62,280 nt of DNA, from NCBI GenBank assembly GCA_029245905.1, contig JAQWOJ010000073.1, forward strand, positions 1 through 62,280, in the 5' to 3' direction. This DNA is from Gammaproteobacteria bacterium (GTDB lineage Bacteria; Pseudomonadota; Gammaproteobacteria; Pseudomonadales; Pseudohongiellaceae). The position numbers were made by a program, and so were the translations under genes. Positions 37,976 to 46,785 of the stretch are shown here, piece by piece (the first letter of the stretch is position 1; every line of letters starts with the position of its first letter). A model generated the notes under the pieces. The model was given only the letters and a program-made list of their open reading frames with translations, was not told where the DNA came from and ran no database searches.

Positions 37976-38450
37976 GACAGCTCATTCGATCCTTTTTGGG
38001 AAGTCTACTGGTTTCACTTTACTAGAAGTTCTTCTCGTCCTTACTATTATTGGCATGGTTAGTGTTTTGGTTATTCCTAATGTCAGTAATTTGGAGTCAC
38101 GTACTTTTAGTGCGCAGGTTCGCCAGGCTGTATCACTATTAAATTTTGCAAGGCGAACAGCCGTGGTTCAAGGTAGTCCAGCTTCGGTAGAATTTTATGC
38201 GCGCCCAATAGCTGAATCAAAAATGATTGAATCAGCAATATCAGTGGGATACTGGGAATTTAGTTTCGGGTCGATGCGATTTATTGATAGCACCGATATT
38301 GAATCAGAAATATATGATAAAAAAGAGATTATTTTCTATCCGGAAGGCGGTAGCACTGGAGGTACATTCTTTCTATCATTTGAAGGTAACAAAAGTAAAA
38401 TAGAAATTAACTCTTTTACAGGCAGAGTGAAAAATTTCAATGATTACTAA
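37953..38450 (+). CDS. gspH: Type II secretion minor pseudopilin GspH
   Basis: A minor pseudopilin of about 165 aa. The prepilin site is STG before FTLLEVLLVLTIIG, and the FARRTAVVQGSPASVEF stretch is typical of GspH. Its start overlaps gspG. Candidate ATGs lie at 37950, 37953 and 37959; AAGG at 37944-37947 best fits 37953. The much longer open frame to 37785 is out-of-frame read-through of gspG and not meaningful. Confidence 0.88.
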   Translation: MPMSVSNRTAHSILFGKSTGFTLLEVLLVLTIIGMVSVLVIPNVSNLESRTFSAQVRQAVSLLNFARRTAVVQGSPASVEFYARPIAESKMIESAISVGYWEFSFGSMRFIDSTDIESEIYDKKEIIFYPEGGSTGGTFFLSFEGNKSKIEINSFTGRVKNFNDY

Positions 38451-38817
38451 GCGTCAAAATGGATTTACGTTGCTTGAAGTAATAGTAGCGTTGGCAATTA
38501 CTGGAGTTGTTTTAGCGGGTATTTTTTCATTGGTTGGTGGAAGTAAGCAGTTGTCTTGGAGATCTGAAGAGAGTCTCGTTCGTGCTGCTCAAGTTCGAGC
38601 TGTCACTAATTTTGCACTTTTACAAAATGAGTTTAGGGGTGTTGAAGAAATTTTGAACGCTGAAAGTTACGATATTCGTTCGATAGGTGTTTTAGTAGAC
38701 CCGGTGCGAAAAACTCAACCTATGCTTAATGCCTTGCAGGGATTTGAAGTTACTAATGAGGATCGCGACGAAGAGATTATCGGCAGCAGATGGATTCGAT
38801 TGAATCTTCCACAATAG
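38440..38817 (+). CDS. gspI: Type II secretion minor pseudopilin GspI
   Basis: A 125-aa minor pseudopilin with leader KRQNG cut before FTLLEVIVALAITG. GspI primes pseudopilus assembly with GspJ and GspK at the tip. It overlaps gspH by 11 bp. The C-terminal domain keeps the small GspI size. Confidence 0.9.
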   Translation: MITKRQNGFTLLEVIVALAITGVVLAGIFSLVGGSKQLSWRSEESLVRAAQVRAVTNFALLQNEFRGVEEILNAESYDIRSIGVLVDPVRKTQPMLNALQGFEVTNEDRDEEIIGSRWIRLNLPQ

Positions 38818-38827
38818 ATTTCAAGAT

Positions 38828-39484
38828 ATGTTTGGAGAGAAAAAAAATAATACCGGATTTACCCTGATAGAAGTGATTCTAGCGCTAGGATTAACGTCTT
38901 TATTACTCGGATTACTCAGTACAAGCGTATTCATAGTCACTGAAGATTGGAATCGTAATTCTCTCGCTCTTGATGAAAGTCTAGACGAAGCAATGACTGT
39001 GCTACAAGTCGACCGTGCATTGCATGGCGCCTTCCCTCATAGTTTTACTAACGAAGAAACTCTTTCAAGACAGATATTTTTCACCGGTGAAAAAGAGTAT
39101 TTAGCTTGGGTGTCTACAATGTCTCCCCAGCGTTCCTCAGGGCTTACAGGATGGCAGCTTTATTCTATCCCGGACGAGGGGGTCTATTTAAGGCTAGTTC
39201 CAGCTTATAGCGATAACCCGAGTTCAAGATTTGAAGGGTCGACACCGACCCTTCTTTTCCCAAATTATGACATCGAATTCAGCTATCTCTATGAGGAACT
39301 TGAAGAAACTAAAGTATGGACCCAGGAGTGGGAGGCTCAAGAGCTGCTCAGTTTGCCCTTAGCCGTGTACGTTCGATTGACTCCATACGATAACGTAGCA
39401 GCGCCGACCGAAATTTTAGCGAGGATTCGAAATAATGAGCACAGAAGTATTCGGCCCAACGATCTAGAACAGTTAGATCTCTAG
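38828..39484 (+). CDS. gspJ: Type II secretion minor pseudopilin GspJ
   Basis: A 218-aa minor pseudopilin. The prepilin site is KNNTG before FTLIEVILALGLTS. Size and the place between gspI and gspK support GspJ. The long globular domain is acidic, consistent with a tip-complex subunit. Confidence 0.88.
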   Translation: MFGEKKNNTGFTLIEVILALGLTSLLLGLLSTSVFIVTEDWNRNSLALDESLDEAMTVLQVDRALHGAFPHSFTNEETLSRQIFFTGEKEYLAWVSTMSPQRSSGLTGWQLYSIPDEGVYLRLVPAYSDNPSSRFEGSTPTLLFPNYDIEFSYLYEELEETKVWTQEWEAQELLSLPLAVYVRLTPYDNVAAPTEILARIRNNEHRSIRPNDLEQLDL

Positions 39485-39493
39485 GTTTTGCAT

Positions 39494-40579
39494 ATGATTG
39501 ACAACGACAAACACAAAGGTTCGGTAATTATAATTGTTCTTTGGACAGTGGCGCTGTTAACAGTGCTTGTGACTGCAATGGCGGGAAAGGTTCGTCTCTC
39601 TGCTAAAACGGCGGTTAATAATCAGAGTGCCGCTATGAATTGGTTAGCCGTCATGACTGGAGTTAATCATGGAGAAATGGAATTAATATTAGAGCGGATG
39701 CCTAGGCCTATTGGGGAGCTAATCGAAGAGACTGAAGAGGGAGAAATTCGAAATCCCGCTTACCGATTTAATGGTCAAAAGTTGGAATTAAACTACCCCT
39801 TACATGAAAGCGTTACCGTAAGAATTTATGATCATGCTGGGAAAATCAGTTTAAATAGGATTCCCAGGCGCAATATGCAATTGTTAATTGAAAAGAAATT
39901 GGGCGGGCAAGATGCGGATCCCCAAGAGGTCCAAGAGTTGTTGGGGGCATGGACTGACTGGACGGACCTTAATGATTTAGAGGGTTTAAATGGAGCGGAA
40001 AAGGATTACTATGAAAGTTTGGAGAATGGGTACGTGCCCCGAAACAACCCTGAGCTAGACACTGTAGAAGAGATTCTGCATATCCGAGGATTTAGTGAAC
40101 TATTTCGGGGAGTAAATCTTCAAGCCGCGTTTACCGTTTACGGCAATACCCGTACGGTCAATTTAAATCTTGCTACCCGGGAAGCGATGGAATTATTGCC
40201 AGGTTTAAACAATGAGCTTATTGAAAATATAATCGCTTACCGACAAATCGAGGACATAAGTAATCGAGCTGAGATCGCTGAGATAGTGCCTTTCGAAGAA
40301 CTGCAAGAGCTCTCGCCATGGGTAGGCAGCGCTACAACAAATTTTTTTAGTATTTACTCTTATTTGGACGAAGAAATAGACTATGAAAGCCCGTTTGTTG
40401 AAGACCCTCAAAGTTCTGAGACGGAAAGTTCAGGCTCTCGAATGATGCGGCAAGCTTATATGGAAATTATCGAGGTAAATAGCATTAATGAATTACCGAA
40501 GGTCTTGCAAATAGACCCCTATGGTCAACTGCCTGACTTCGCTCCTGCAAAAATCTTAGAAGAAGACTACCTTTTTTAA
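39494..40579 (+). CDS. gspK: Type II secretion minor pseudopilin GspK
   Basis: The large tip pseudopilin. It has the N-terminal GSVIIIVLWTVALLTVLVTAMAGKVRLSAK-type hydrophobic helix, here with Gly-Ser rather than Gly-Phe at the cut. It also has the SAM-like helix-hairpin-helix inserts typical of GspK (NLNLATREAMELLPGL). I prefer ATG 39494, with AGG 8 nt before it, over the upstream TTG 39488. That gives 361 aa. It closes the T2SS operon. Its stop lies 1 bp from that of the convergent Wzt-like gene. Confidence 0.92.
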   Translation: MIDNDKHKGSVIIIVLWTVALLTVLVTAMAGKVRLSAKTAVNNQSAAMNWLAVMTGVNHGEMELILERMPRPIGELIEETEEGEIRNPAYRFNGQKLELNYPLHESVTVRIYDHAGKISLNRIPRRNMQLLIEKKLGGQDADPQEVQELLGAWTDWTDLNDLEGLNGAEKDYYESLENGYVPRNNPELDTVEEILHIRGFSELFRGVNLQAAFTVYGNTRTVNLNLATREAMELLPGLNNELIENIIAYRQIEDISNRAEIAEIVPFEELQELSPWVGSATTNFFSIYSYLDEEIDYESPFVEDPQSSETESSGSRMMRQAYMEIIEVNSINELPKVLQIDPYGQLPDFAPAKILEEDYLF

Positions 40580-40580
40580 G

Positions 40581-41807
40581 CTAATAGTTTTTCTCTGTAA
40601 CCGACCATTCAGATCCCATGATTAATGGGCCGACGCCTTTATTAGCGTCCACATGCAAAAGCTTGCTGAATTTCCTTTCATACCAGAGCAAGCCGCTTTT
40701 ATCTGCGAGGCCACCGAGGACATAAAAATCACCGACACGCATGGGTAAGCCCCAGATGCTTAACGACACAGTGAATCGGCTTCCTTTTTTAAAGGGGCCT
40801 TTGTCTATCTTCTGAATATCAGTGGTTAGAAAAGAAGCGACGGGCTCCTCCGCTGATTTCATAAACGCAAATCCAAAGTTGCCTTCTATATTATCTTTGA
40901 GCACCTCAACTTCCATTTCCAATACGTAATCATTTAAGGGTGCTAAAGAAGTAACCTCTTCCCCAGATTTTGATTTCACTGAAAGTGAATTGATTCTGCA
41001 ATCAGGCGACTTAAATCCTTTTTCTTCAATATCCGACTTTGAGTCCTCAGCCGGCGCATCTTCGCTAATATTATGATAGACCTTCTTGCTGTTACAGAAG
41101 TCTTCATAATGTCCCACTACCTTATCGCTAGAACCAATCTCTCTTATCTGGCCATTATCAAGCCAAACTGCTTTTTCACAAAGTTCTTGTACATGAAACA
41201 TAGAGTGGCTACAGAAAATCATCGTTTTGCCTTCGTTAATAAATGAGTTCATCCGCTGGATGCATTTTTTTTGGAACGCAAGATCACCAACAGATAGCGC
41301 CTCGTCTATTATTAAGATATCAGGCTTAATCATAGTTGCAATTGAAAATGCGAGCCTAACATACATGCCGGATGAATAGGTTCGAACCGGCCGATCTATA
41401 AATTTTTCAAGTTCTGCAAATTCAATAATTTCATTCTCTAGATTAGCTATCGTATCTTCGGTAACGCCTAGCAAAGAAGCGTTAAGATGAATGTTTTTCC
41501 GTCCGGTGAATTCGGGATGAAAACCGGCTCCTAGTTCTAGCAATGCAGCGGCTTGCCCACTTAGTTTGAATGTGCCGCTGGTTGGTTGCAAGGTTCCAGC
41601 TAAAATCTTTAAAAGTGTCGATTTCCCTGCTCCGTTTACTCCTATTATCCCAAGACTTTCGCCTTCTTGAATGGCGAAAGAAATGTCACTTAGAACATGA
41701 AAAACTTCGTGCTTAGGCCTTCGTAGGATTAGTTCAGAAAGCCTGTCTTGAGGGCGACGGTAGATTTTAAATTCTTTCGAAATATTTTCAACGGATAAAC
41801 GCTGCAT
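40581..41807 (-). CDS. Polysaccharide ABC exporter ATPase with Wzt-type C-terminal domain
   Basis: The ATPase of an O-antigen-type exporter. Residues 1-240 form the nucleotide-binding domain: Walker A GVNGAGKSTLLK near residue 57, signature YSSGMYVRLAFS near residue 144 and Walker B ILIIDEALSVGD. Residues 260-408 form a beta-rich domain like the Wzt carbohydrate-binding domain, which recognises the capped end of the exported chain. It lies 14 bp after the permease gene. No glycosyltransferases are next to it, so the glycan is made by genes elsewhere. Confidence 0.9.
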   Translation of the reverse strand: MQRLSVENISKEFKIYRRPQDRLSELILRRPKHEVFHVLSDISFAIQEGESLGIIGVNGAGKSTLLKILAGTLQPTSGTFKLSGQAAALLELGAGFHPEFTGRKNIHLNASLLGVTEDTIANLENEIIEFAELEKFIDRPVRTYSSGMYVRLAFSIATMIKPDILIIDEALSVGDLAFQKKCIQRMNSFINEGKTMIFCSHSMFHVQELCEKAVWLDNGQIREIGSSDKVVGHYEDFCNSKKVYHNISEDAPAEDSKSDIEEKGFKSPDCRINSLSVKSKSGEEVTSLAPLNDYVLEMEVEVLKDNIEGNFGFAFMKSAEEPVASFLTTDIQKIDKGPFKKGSRFTVSLSIWGLPMRVGDFYVLGGLADKSGLLWYERKFSKLLHVDANKGVGPLIMGSEWSVTEKNY

Positions 41808-41821
41808 TTAGATGTCCTGAA

Positions 41822-42628
41822 TCAAAGCACGTCACCAAACGTATGTTTAATTTTAATAAATAACCAACCGCCAACCGCATAACTTAATAAAGATATGGGA
41901 ATTACTATCCAAAGATTCATATAGGGTAGTTCACCAAGTAAAATAATCTCGCGGTAGAGAACAATAAAATTATGCATAGGATTAAAGAGGAATAAATCTC
42001 GAATTTTCCCACTCTCTATTAGGTTTATAGGATAAATAATAGGTGTTAAAAAAAACCAGATTGTCACTGCTAGCGATACTATCTGTTGCAAATCTCGGAG
42101 GAATACGCAGAGAGCGGATAAGATGGCGACCAAACCCATGGTAAAGAGAAATTGTATAAAATAAATGAAAGGAATCAATAGCCACATTAGTGAAGAATAT
42201 CCTTGGAAGCCTAGGTATAACAGCAACAAACAAAAACCAATCATATGAGTTAAATATGGGATCAATGTTCCGGTAATTGGGATGATTTGGACGGGGAACC
42301 TAACTTTTGTTATTAGCCCAGCTTTTTCTAATAGGAGGCTGGTTGACTTTCCAATTGCATCGGCAAAGGCAAACCATGGCAGGTATCCTACCATCATGAA
42401 CAATACAAATTCTGTTTCGCCAAATTCTGATAAAGCCCTCAATTGGAAAATATATCCAAAGACAAAACTGTATATAAGGATGTGAGATATAGGGATAATA
42501 AACAACCAGAGGAAACCTGCCACCGAACCTGAAAATTGCGAAAGGAAGTCTTGCCTAATAAAGCTAACGGCTAGACTAAAATGTTTGGCGGGTGTAACTA
42601 CCCACTCGCACAGAGGAGTGAAGAACAT
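41822..42628 (-). CDS. Polysaccharide ABC exporter permease (Wzm-like)
   Basis: An ABC-2 type permease of 268 aa with six hydrophobic segments, matching Wzm/TagG-like exporters. The N-terminal RQDFLSQFSGSVAGFLWLFI segment is the usual amphipathic and first-helix region. With the ATPase downstream it moves lipid-linked polysaccharide, such as O-antigen, across the inner membrane. The promoter lies in the 114-bp gap shared with the divergent PIG-L gene. Confidence 0.9.
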   Translation of the reverse strand: MFFTPLCEWVVTPAKHFSLAVSFIRQDFLSQFSGSVAGFLWLFIIPISHILIYSFVFGYIFQLRALSEFGETEFVLFMMVGYLPWFAFADAIGKSTSLLLEKAGLITKVRFPVQIIPITGTLIPYLTHMIGFCLLLLYLGFQGYSSLMWLLIPFIYFIQFLFTMGLVAILSALCVFLRDLQQIVSLAVTIWFFLTPIIYPINLIESGKIRDLFLFNPMHNFIVLYREIILLGELPYMNLWIVIPISLLSYAVGGWLFIKIKHTFGDVL

Positions 42629-42742
42629 ATTATTCCTATTATTTGCTGGGCGGCTGATTATTTAGCGATAGCTTTGCGCAGCCACCGAATTTAACCATGA
42701 AATTGACAAAAAAACTAAAAAAGACTTTATTGAATCTCTATA

Positions 42743-43528
42743 ATGATGGAGGCTTTTAAATCTATGACGGAACATTCACAAAATATGTTTAATCAAGAAA
42801 ATGTTCTCATTCCCTTTCACGCGTCTTCTCTACCCGATGGCCCCTGGTTAGTTTTTGCGCCACATGCGGACGATGAGACTTTCGGAATGGGCGGTAGCCT
42901 TTTAAAAGCTAGGGAGGAAGGAATTGAAACACATCTTGTTATTCTCACTGATGGGTCTCAAGGCGGAAAGGGGAATTTGGTTGATCTTGCAGAGATTCGT
43001 GCTAACGAAGTAAGGCGAGCTTCAGAGCTTTTGGGATGTAAATCAATTCAATGTTGGTCTGAGCCAGATAGATTTCTGGGCGTGACCGAAGAAATTGTAG
43101 AAAGGGCTAGTCAAGTTATCCAAGATTTATTGCCTTCGGCAGTTTTTTTCCCAGGACCTTTAGAGATTCACCCTGACCATAGGGCTGCAGCTCTGTTGGT
43201 ATGGGAAACGCTAAAAAACTGTAGGCATAGTGGCCGAGTTCCAGAGCCTATTTCATATGAAATAGGGGTCCAAAATCCAGTGAATATGTTGATAGATATC
43301 ACAACACAAATTGCCGAAAAAGAAGAAGTAATGCAAGTATATGCAAGCCAAAATAAGGAAAATAATTATCCAGAACTAGTAGTTGCGCTGGACAAGGGCC
43401 GTACTTTTTCTCTACCGAACGAAGTGAAGTTTGCTGAAGGTTTTTTCAGGTATCAAATAAAGGATTTGGATTTGAGCATCGATGAGATGACTCATTTGGT
43501 GATAGATCTTTATCAGAGGCAAGATTGA
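42743..43528 (+). CDS. PIG-L/LmbE-family deacetylase
   Basis: A Zn-dependent N-acetyl-sugar deacetylase fold of 261 aa. FAPHADDETFGMGG near residue 38 is the AHPDDE-like metal motif (PHADDE here), and HPDHRAAALL near residue 142 supplies a further His. RANEVRRASELLG is also typical. The substrate is unknown. Because it is divergent from the Wzm/Wzt genes it may trim a surface glycan. An alternative start at 42764 has GGAGG 11 nt before it. Confidence 0.88.
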   Translation: MMEAFKSMTEHSQNMFNQENVLIPFHASSLPDGPWLVFAPHADDETFGMGGSLLKAREEGIETHLVILTDGSQGGKGNLVDLAEIRANEVRRASELLGCKSIQCWSEPDRFLGVTEEIVERASQVIQDLLPSAVFFPGPLEIHPDHRAAALLVWETLKNCRHSGRVPEPISYEIGVQNPVNMLIDITTQIAEKEEVMQVYASQNKENNYPELVVALDKGRTFSLPNEVKFAEGFFRYQIKDLDLSIDEMTHLVIDLYQRQD

Positions 43529-43539
43529 GTCTAACAAGT

Positions 43540-44061
43540 TTAGTGGATTGATCTTTCGCTCGATGATTCATTAGTAGACTTTTCCATCCAATCCGGCCAG
43601 ATGTGTGTGGGCCACTCAGCCCTTCGCCAGATAACATAAAGCATTCGTAGCCATTGCCTAAGTTGTTGAATTTCTAAAAAAATCTCATATTGAGGAGCTT
43701 GATCGTCTTTGAAAATCATCACTAAGCCCTGGTTAATGGGTTTTACATCTATTTCTTTAACGAGGAAGCTTGTTGAGTTATGTCCCACCTTTACCGACGG
43801 TTCCGCAGCGATTTGTTGTTCTGCTGATTGTTGAACAAAACTTTGTATATTTTGTTTAGAGAGTTTGTCACTAGATCCGGTTTTTTTAATTTCTGGACTG
43901 TGCTTTGCTAGCAAATTAACACAATGGGTCACTAGGCGGCTGGTTAACCTCATGGTGAACCAAAGGGATAACGTTTCATTTTTTTCAGTAAGTCCTGCCA
44001 GTCTTATTCGATCTTCAGCTTCAATGTACTCTGAGGTAATTCGACGAAGTTTCTTTATCAT
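43540..44061 (-). CDS. Uncharacterised protein in type I secretion operon
   Basis: A 173-aa protein I do not recognise. It has no signal peptide or membrane segment. The first third is helical and charged. The middle (about residues 60-90) is Ser/Gln-rich. The last third has aromatic clusters (RMLYVIWRRAEWPTHIWPDWMEK). It follows the TolC-like gene by 11 bp on the same strand, so it is very probably co-transcribed with the secretion apparatus and could be a cytoplasmic accessory or chaperone for the RTX substrate. It converges on the PIG-L gene with an 11-bp gap. Confidence 0.75.
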   Translation of the reverse strand: MIKKLRRITSEYIEAEDRIRLAGLTEKNETLSLWFTMRLTSRLVTHCVNLLAKHSPEIKKTGSSDKLSKQNIQSFVQQSAEQQIAAEPSVKVGHNSTSFLVKEIDVKPINQGLVMIFKDDQAPQYEIFLEIQQLRQWLRMLYVIWRRAEWPTHIWPDWMEKSTNESSSERSIH

Positions 44062-44072
44062 CGTGTCATCGA

Positions 44073-45413
44073 CTACCTAGTTGCTGGGCCTAGCCAACTT
44101 CCAACTTCAAGCATGTCCTCAGCGGCCAACGTTCCTGTTTCTCTCTTTAAGAGCAAAAGATATTTTATGTGTTCGTAACGGATACGTTGTAACTCTCGTT
44201 CAGCTTGATATTGATCTCGGAGCGCGTTTAGAACATCCACGCTAGTTACGGTAGCTAGAGCAAAACCTTGTTGCATAGCCTCAGCCGATAGCGAGGTGGA
44301 TTCAACTAATACTCGAGCCGCATCAGTTTGCGCCTCGCTAGCTAAGACTTGCAGATAAGCTGAGCGAACTAGCTCTCTTGTTTCTAACTGCGTTGCTCGT
44401 AATTGGTATTCTGAAATACTCTTCAAGCTCGTAGCCTCGTTCACAGCGGCTTTATTTGCGCCACCGGCGTATAAAGGTATCTGCACGTTTAGCCCGATGT
44501 ATGTATTATCTCGTCGATTTATTGGAAGATTATCGAATCCTACATCAGAGTCTTGGCGTTGTGCTATCAGTGAAACTTGCGGCATATATGCGCCCTTACG
44601 TTGAGAAATACTTTGCTCCGCAGCCTGCAGAGCGTACTCTCCCGCGAGTATTCGATGGTTATTTTCTCTTGCCTGCTGCACATAATATTGTTGGCTAAAT
44701 TCTAGAGGTGTGATTTCCACGTCGTCGGCTAATTGATAAAGCGGACCAACCTCGAGGCCAGATATAGATCTCAGGCTTTCTTGACTAAGCGCCAGTTCGG
44801 CTTCCAGTCGCAATTGTTCCGCTTGAGCTTGCGCAAGGCTAGCTTGGCCTTGATAGAGGTCAGTGATCTGCGCTAACTGTCTATCGTAAAGACTTTGAAT
44901 TTGATCTACTTGAGTTGTTAAAGCGTCTATCTCTGATGAAATTGAATCTAGCGCGCCTTTAGATTGCAAAACATTAAAATATTTATTAGCAACGTCACCC
45001 AATAGGTAGGCTAACTGATAATAGTATTCTTCTTCTACTTGATCTTCTAATAAGTGGGCCTGCTTTCTAGCGGCAAATTGTTGCCAATTGAATAGTGTTT
45101 GTGTGAGCCCTAAGTAGTATCTTTGACCGTCAAACGTTTGGCTTGTGTTAAGTTGATTTAGCCGATTGTCTGACAAGCTTGCCCCAGCATTGATTTGTGG
45201 TAGCAGTTGCCCAGTCGCTGCTTTTTTACGGGCTGAGCTAATATTTAGATTTTCTTCTGCAATGCGAAGATCGGGACTATAATTAACCGCTGCATTGAAA
45301 AAATCCTCTAAGGTTACACCAGGAAGATCTGGATTTTGGGCAAAAGAATTTTGAAACACTATAAGAGTCAATGGAACCCAAATAATTTGTGCGGCCAGCT
45401 TTAAACTTAACAT
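44073..45413 (-). CDS. TolC-family outer-membrane protein of type I secretion
   Basis: The outer-membrane duct, 446 aa with a signal peptide (about residues 1-25, ending SFAQ). Two repeats of long alpha-helices alternate with short strands, as in TolC. A YLGLTQTLFNWQQFAARKQA segment and a later YIGLNVQIPLYAGGANKAAVNEA segment are the two equivalent strand-helix joints. It lies 2 bp after the HlyD-like gene, third in the leftward ABC-HlyD-TolC operon. Confidence 0.92.
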   Translation of the reverse strand: MLSLKLAAQIIWVPLTLIVFQNSFAQNPDLPGVTLEDFFNAAVNYSPDLRIAEENLNISSARKKAATGQLLPQINAGASLSDNRLNQLNTSQTFDGQRYYLGLTQTLFNWQQFAARKQAHLLEDQVEEEYYYQLAYLLGDVANKYFNVLQSKGALDSISSEIDALTTQVDQIQSLYDRQLAQITDLYQGQASLAQAQAEQLRLEAELALSQESLRSISGLEVGPLYQLADDVEITPLEFSQQYYVQQARENNHRILAGEYALQAAEQSISQRKGAYMPQVSLIAQRQDSDVGFDNLPINRRDNTYIGLNVQIPLYAGGANKAAVNEATSLKSISEYQLRATQLETRELVRSAYLQVLASEAQTDAARVLVESTSLSAEAMQQGFALATVTSVDVLNALRDQYQAERELQRIRYEHIKYLLLLKRETGTLAAEDMLEVGSWLGPATR

Positions 45414-45415
45414 TT

Positions 45416-46738
45416 CTAATCTTCCCTGAGGCCTCTCGCTAAGGAGTTTGATAGAGGCTTAAGCAGATATTGCAATAACGTTCTTGCGCCGGTTGCGATG
45501 AAGACTTCTGCAGGCATTCCTGGAACAAGCGCTAGCTCCCCTAATTCATTTAGACTATCTGGAGCGACTTCAATTCTTGCGAGGTAATAATAAGTACCCA
45601 GTAATTCATCTTGAAAACTATCTGCGGAAATATTGATGACTGTTCCAAAGATGTTGGGAACGCTCCCCGTACTAAAAGTAGAAAATCTTATTGTAGCCGC
45701 TTGGCCCACTGCAACACGATCGATGTCGGTTGCTGAAATATTGGCCTCAACTATGAGATCATCTTCCTCAGGAACAATATTGACTAACTGCATCCCTGGC
45801 GTTATCACTCCACCGATTGTATGCACTTGAAGTCCATTAACAGTCCCCGACTCAGTTGCGCTAACTAAGGTTCTGGAAACGATATCTTCTAAAGCATTCG
45901 ATCGCTCTAGCTGGTCGCTTATATTGACTTGAACATCTCTTAGTTCAGAAACCACTTGATTCTGAAACTCGTTTCTCTGCTGGAGGATCTGGAGTGTCGT
46001 TTCACCTATAGCTAGCTCACTTTCAGCAATACTGGCGATCAGTTGCGCTATATCTCCGTCCAATGTGGCGACGTTTCTTTCTATTTCTCTAAGGCGGTTT
46101 TTATCCGAGAATCCTTGGTTAAGAAGTTCCCTAACATCTCTTAACTCCTCGTTGTAAGAATCGGATAGACTTTCCTTGCTCTCCCGCAAGCCTTTATAGC
46201 CTGTGATTTGGGTTTGCAGTTGTTCTATGCGCTGTTCTAAGACTGCTATTCCGCCTTCTAAAGCAGATTTTCTCGCATTGAAAATTTCAATTTGAGCGCT
46301 TCCCTCTTCTTGTGCTCGCCTGCTTTCTCCGATAAAGGATGAAGCATAGTTTAAATTCGCCGCACGGTCTCTCTCTGCGGATAATCTGACCTCTAAGGCT
46401 TTCAATGAAATTAACTGACTGTTTGTGATCTCAAGTTGAGCCTTGGGTTGAGTGCTATCAATTTCAAGAATCGGATCTCCCAGCCTTACCTTAGCGCCGT
46501 TTTCAACGAAAATATTTTTAATTATTCCGCCTTCTAAGTGCTGGACTACTTTACTGTAAGAACGAGATGTTACTAACCCCGGCGCGACCGCCGCTCCATC
46601 AATTGGGGCTGTTACTGCCCATAAGCCTCCGAGTCCGAACAATATTATGAAAACAGTTAGACCGAATTTTTTATGGGTGGCTAGGTCAGTGTCAAACTCA
46701 ACTTGCCCTACATTATCTTCATTATGGCTGAGGTTCAT
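45416..46738 (-). CDS. HlyD-family membrane fusion protein of type I secretion
   Basis: The periplasmic adaptor, 440 aa. One membrane segment lies near residues 28-48. A split lipoyl domain (HLEGGIIKNIFVENGAKV near residue 68) flanks a long coiled coil (about 95-290), followed by a beta-barrel domain with the PGMPAEVFI motif near residue 405 typical of PrtE/HlyD adaptors. It follows the ABC gene by 47 bp. Confidence 0.94.
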   Translation of the reverse strand: MNLSHNEDNVGQVEFDTDLATHKKFGLTVFIILFGLGGLWAVTAPIDGAAVAPGLVTSRSYSKVVQHLEGGIIKNIFVENGAKVRLGDPILEIDSTQPKAQLEITNSQLISLKALEVRLSAERDRAANLNYASSFIGESRRAQEEGSAQIEIFNARKSALEGGIAVLEQRIEQLQTQITGYKGLRESKESLSDSYNEELRDVRELLNQGFSDKNRLREIERNVATLDGDIAQLIASIAESELAIGETTLQILQQRNEFQNQVVSELRDVQVNISDQLERSNALEDIVSRTLVSATESGTVNGLQVHTIGGVITPGMQLVNIVPEEDDLIVEANISATDIDRVAVGQAATIRFSTFSTGSVPNIFGTVINISADSFQDELLGTYYYLARIEVAPDSLNELGELALVPGMPAEVFIATGARTLLQYLLKPLSNSLARGLRED

Positions 46739-46785
46739 TTCGATGCTACTCGCTTGCTTTTTAAACTATTGATTCTGTAGTGTAG

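Noticed and set aside
28787..40579. Type IV pilus locus instead of type II secretion
   Set aside because: GspG has the Ca2+-loop C-terminus, GspK and the H-I-J set are present, and pilT, pilA, pilQ-type AMIN domains and pilM are not, so type II secretion fits better.
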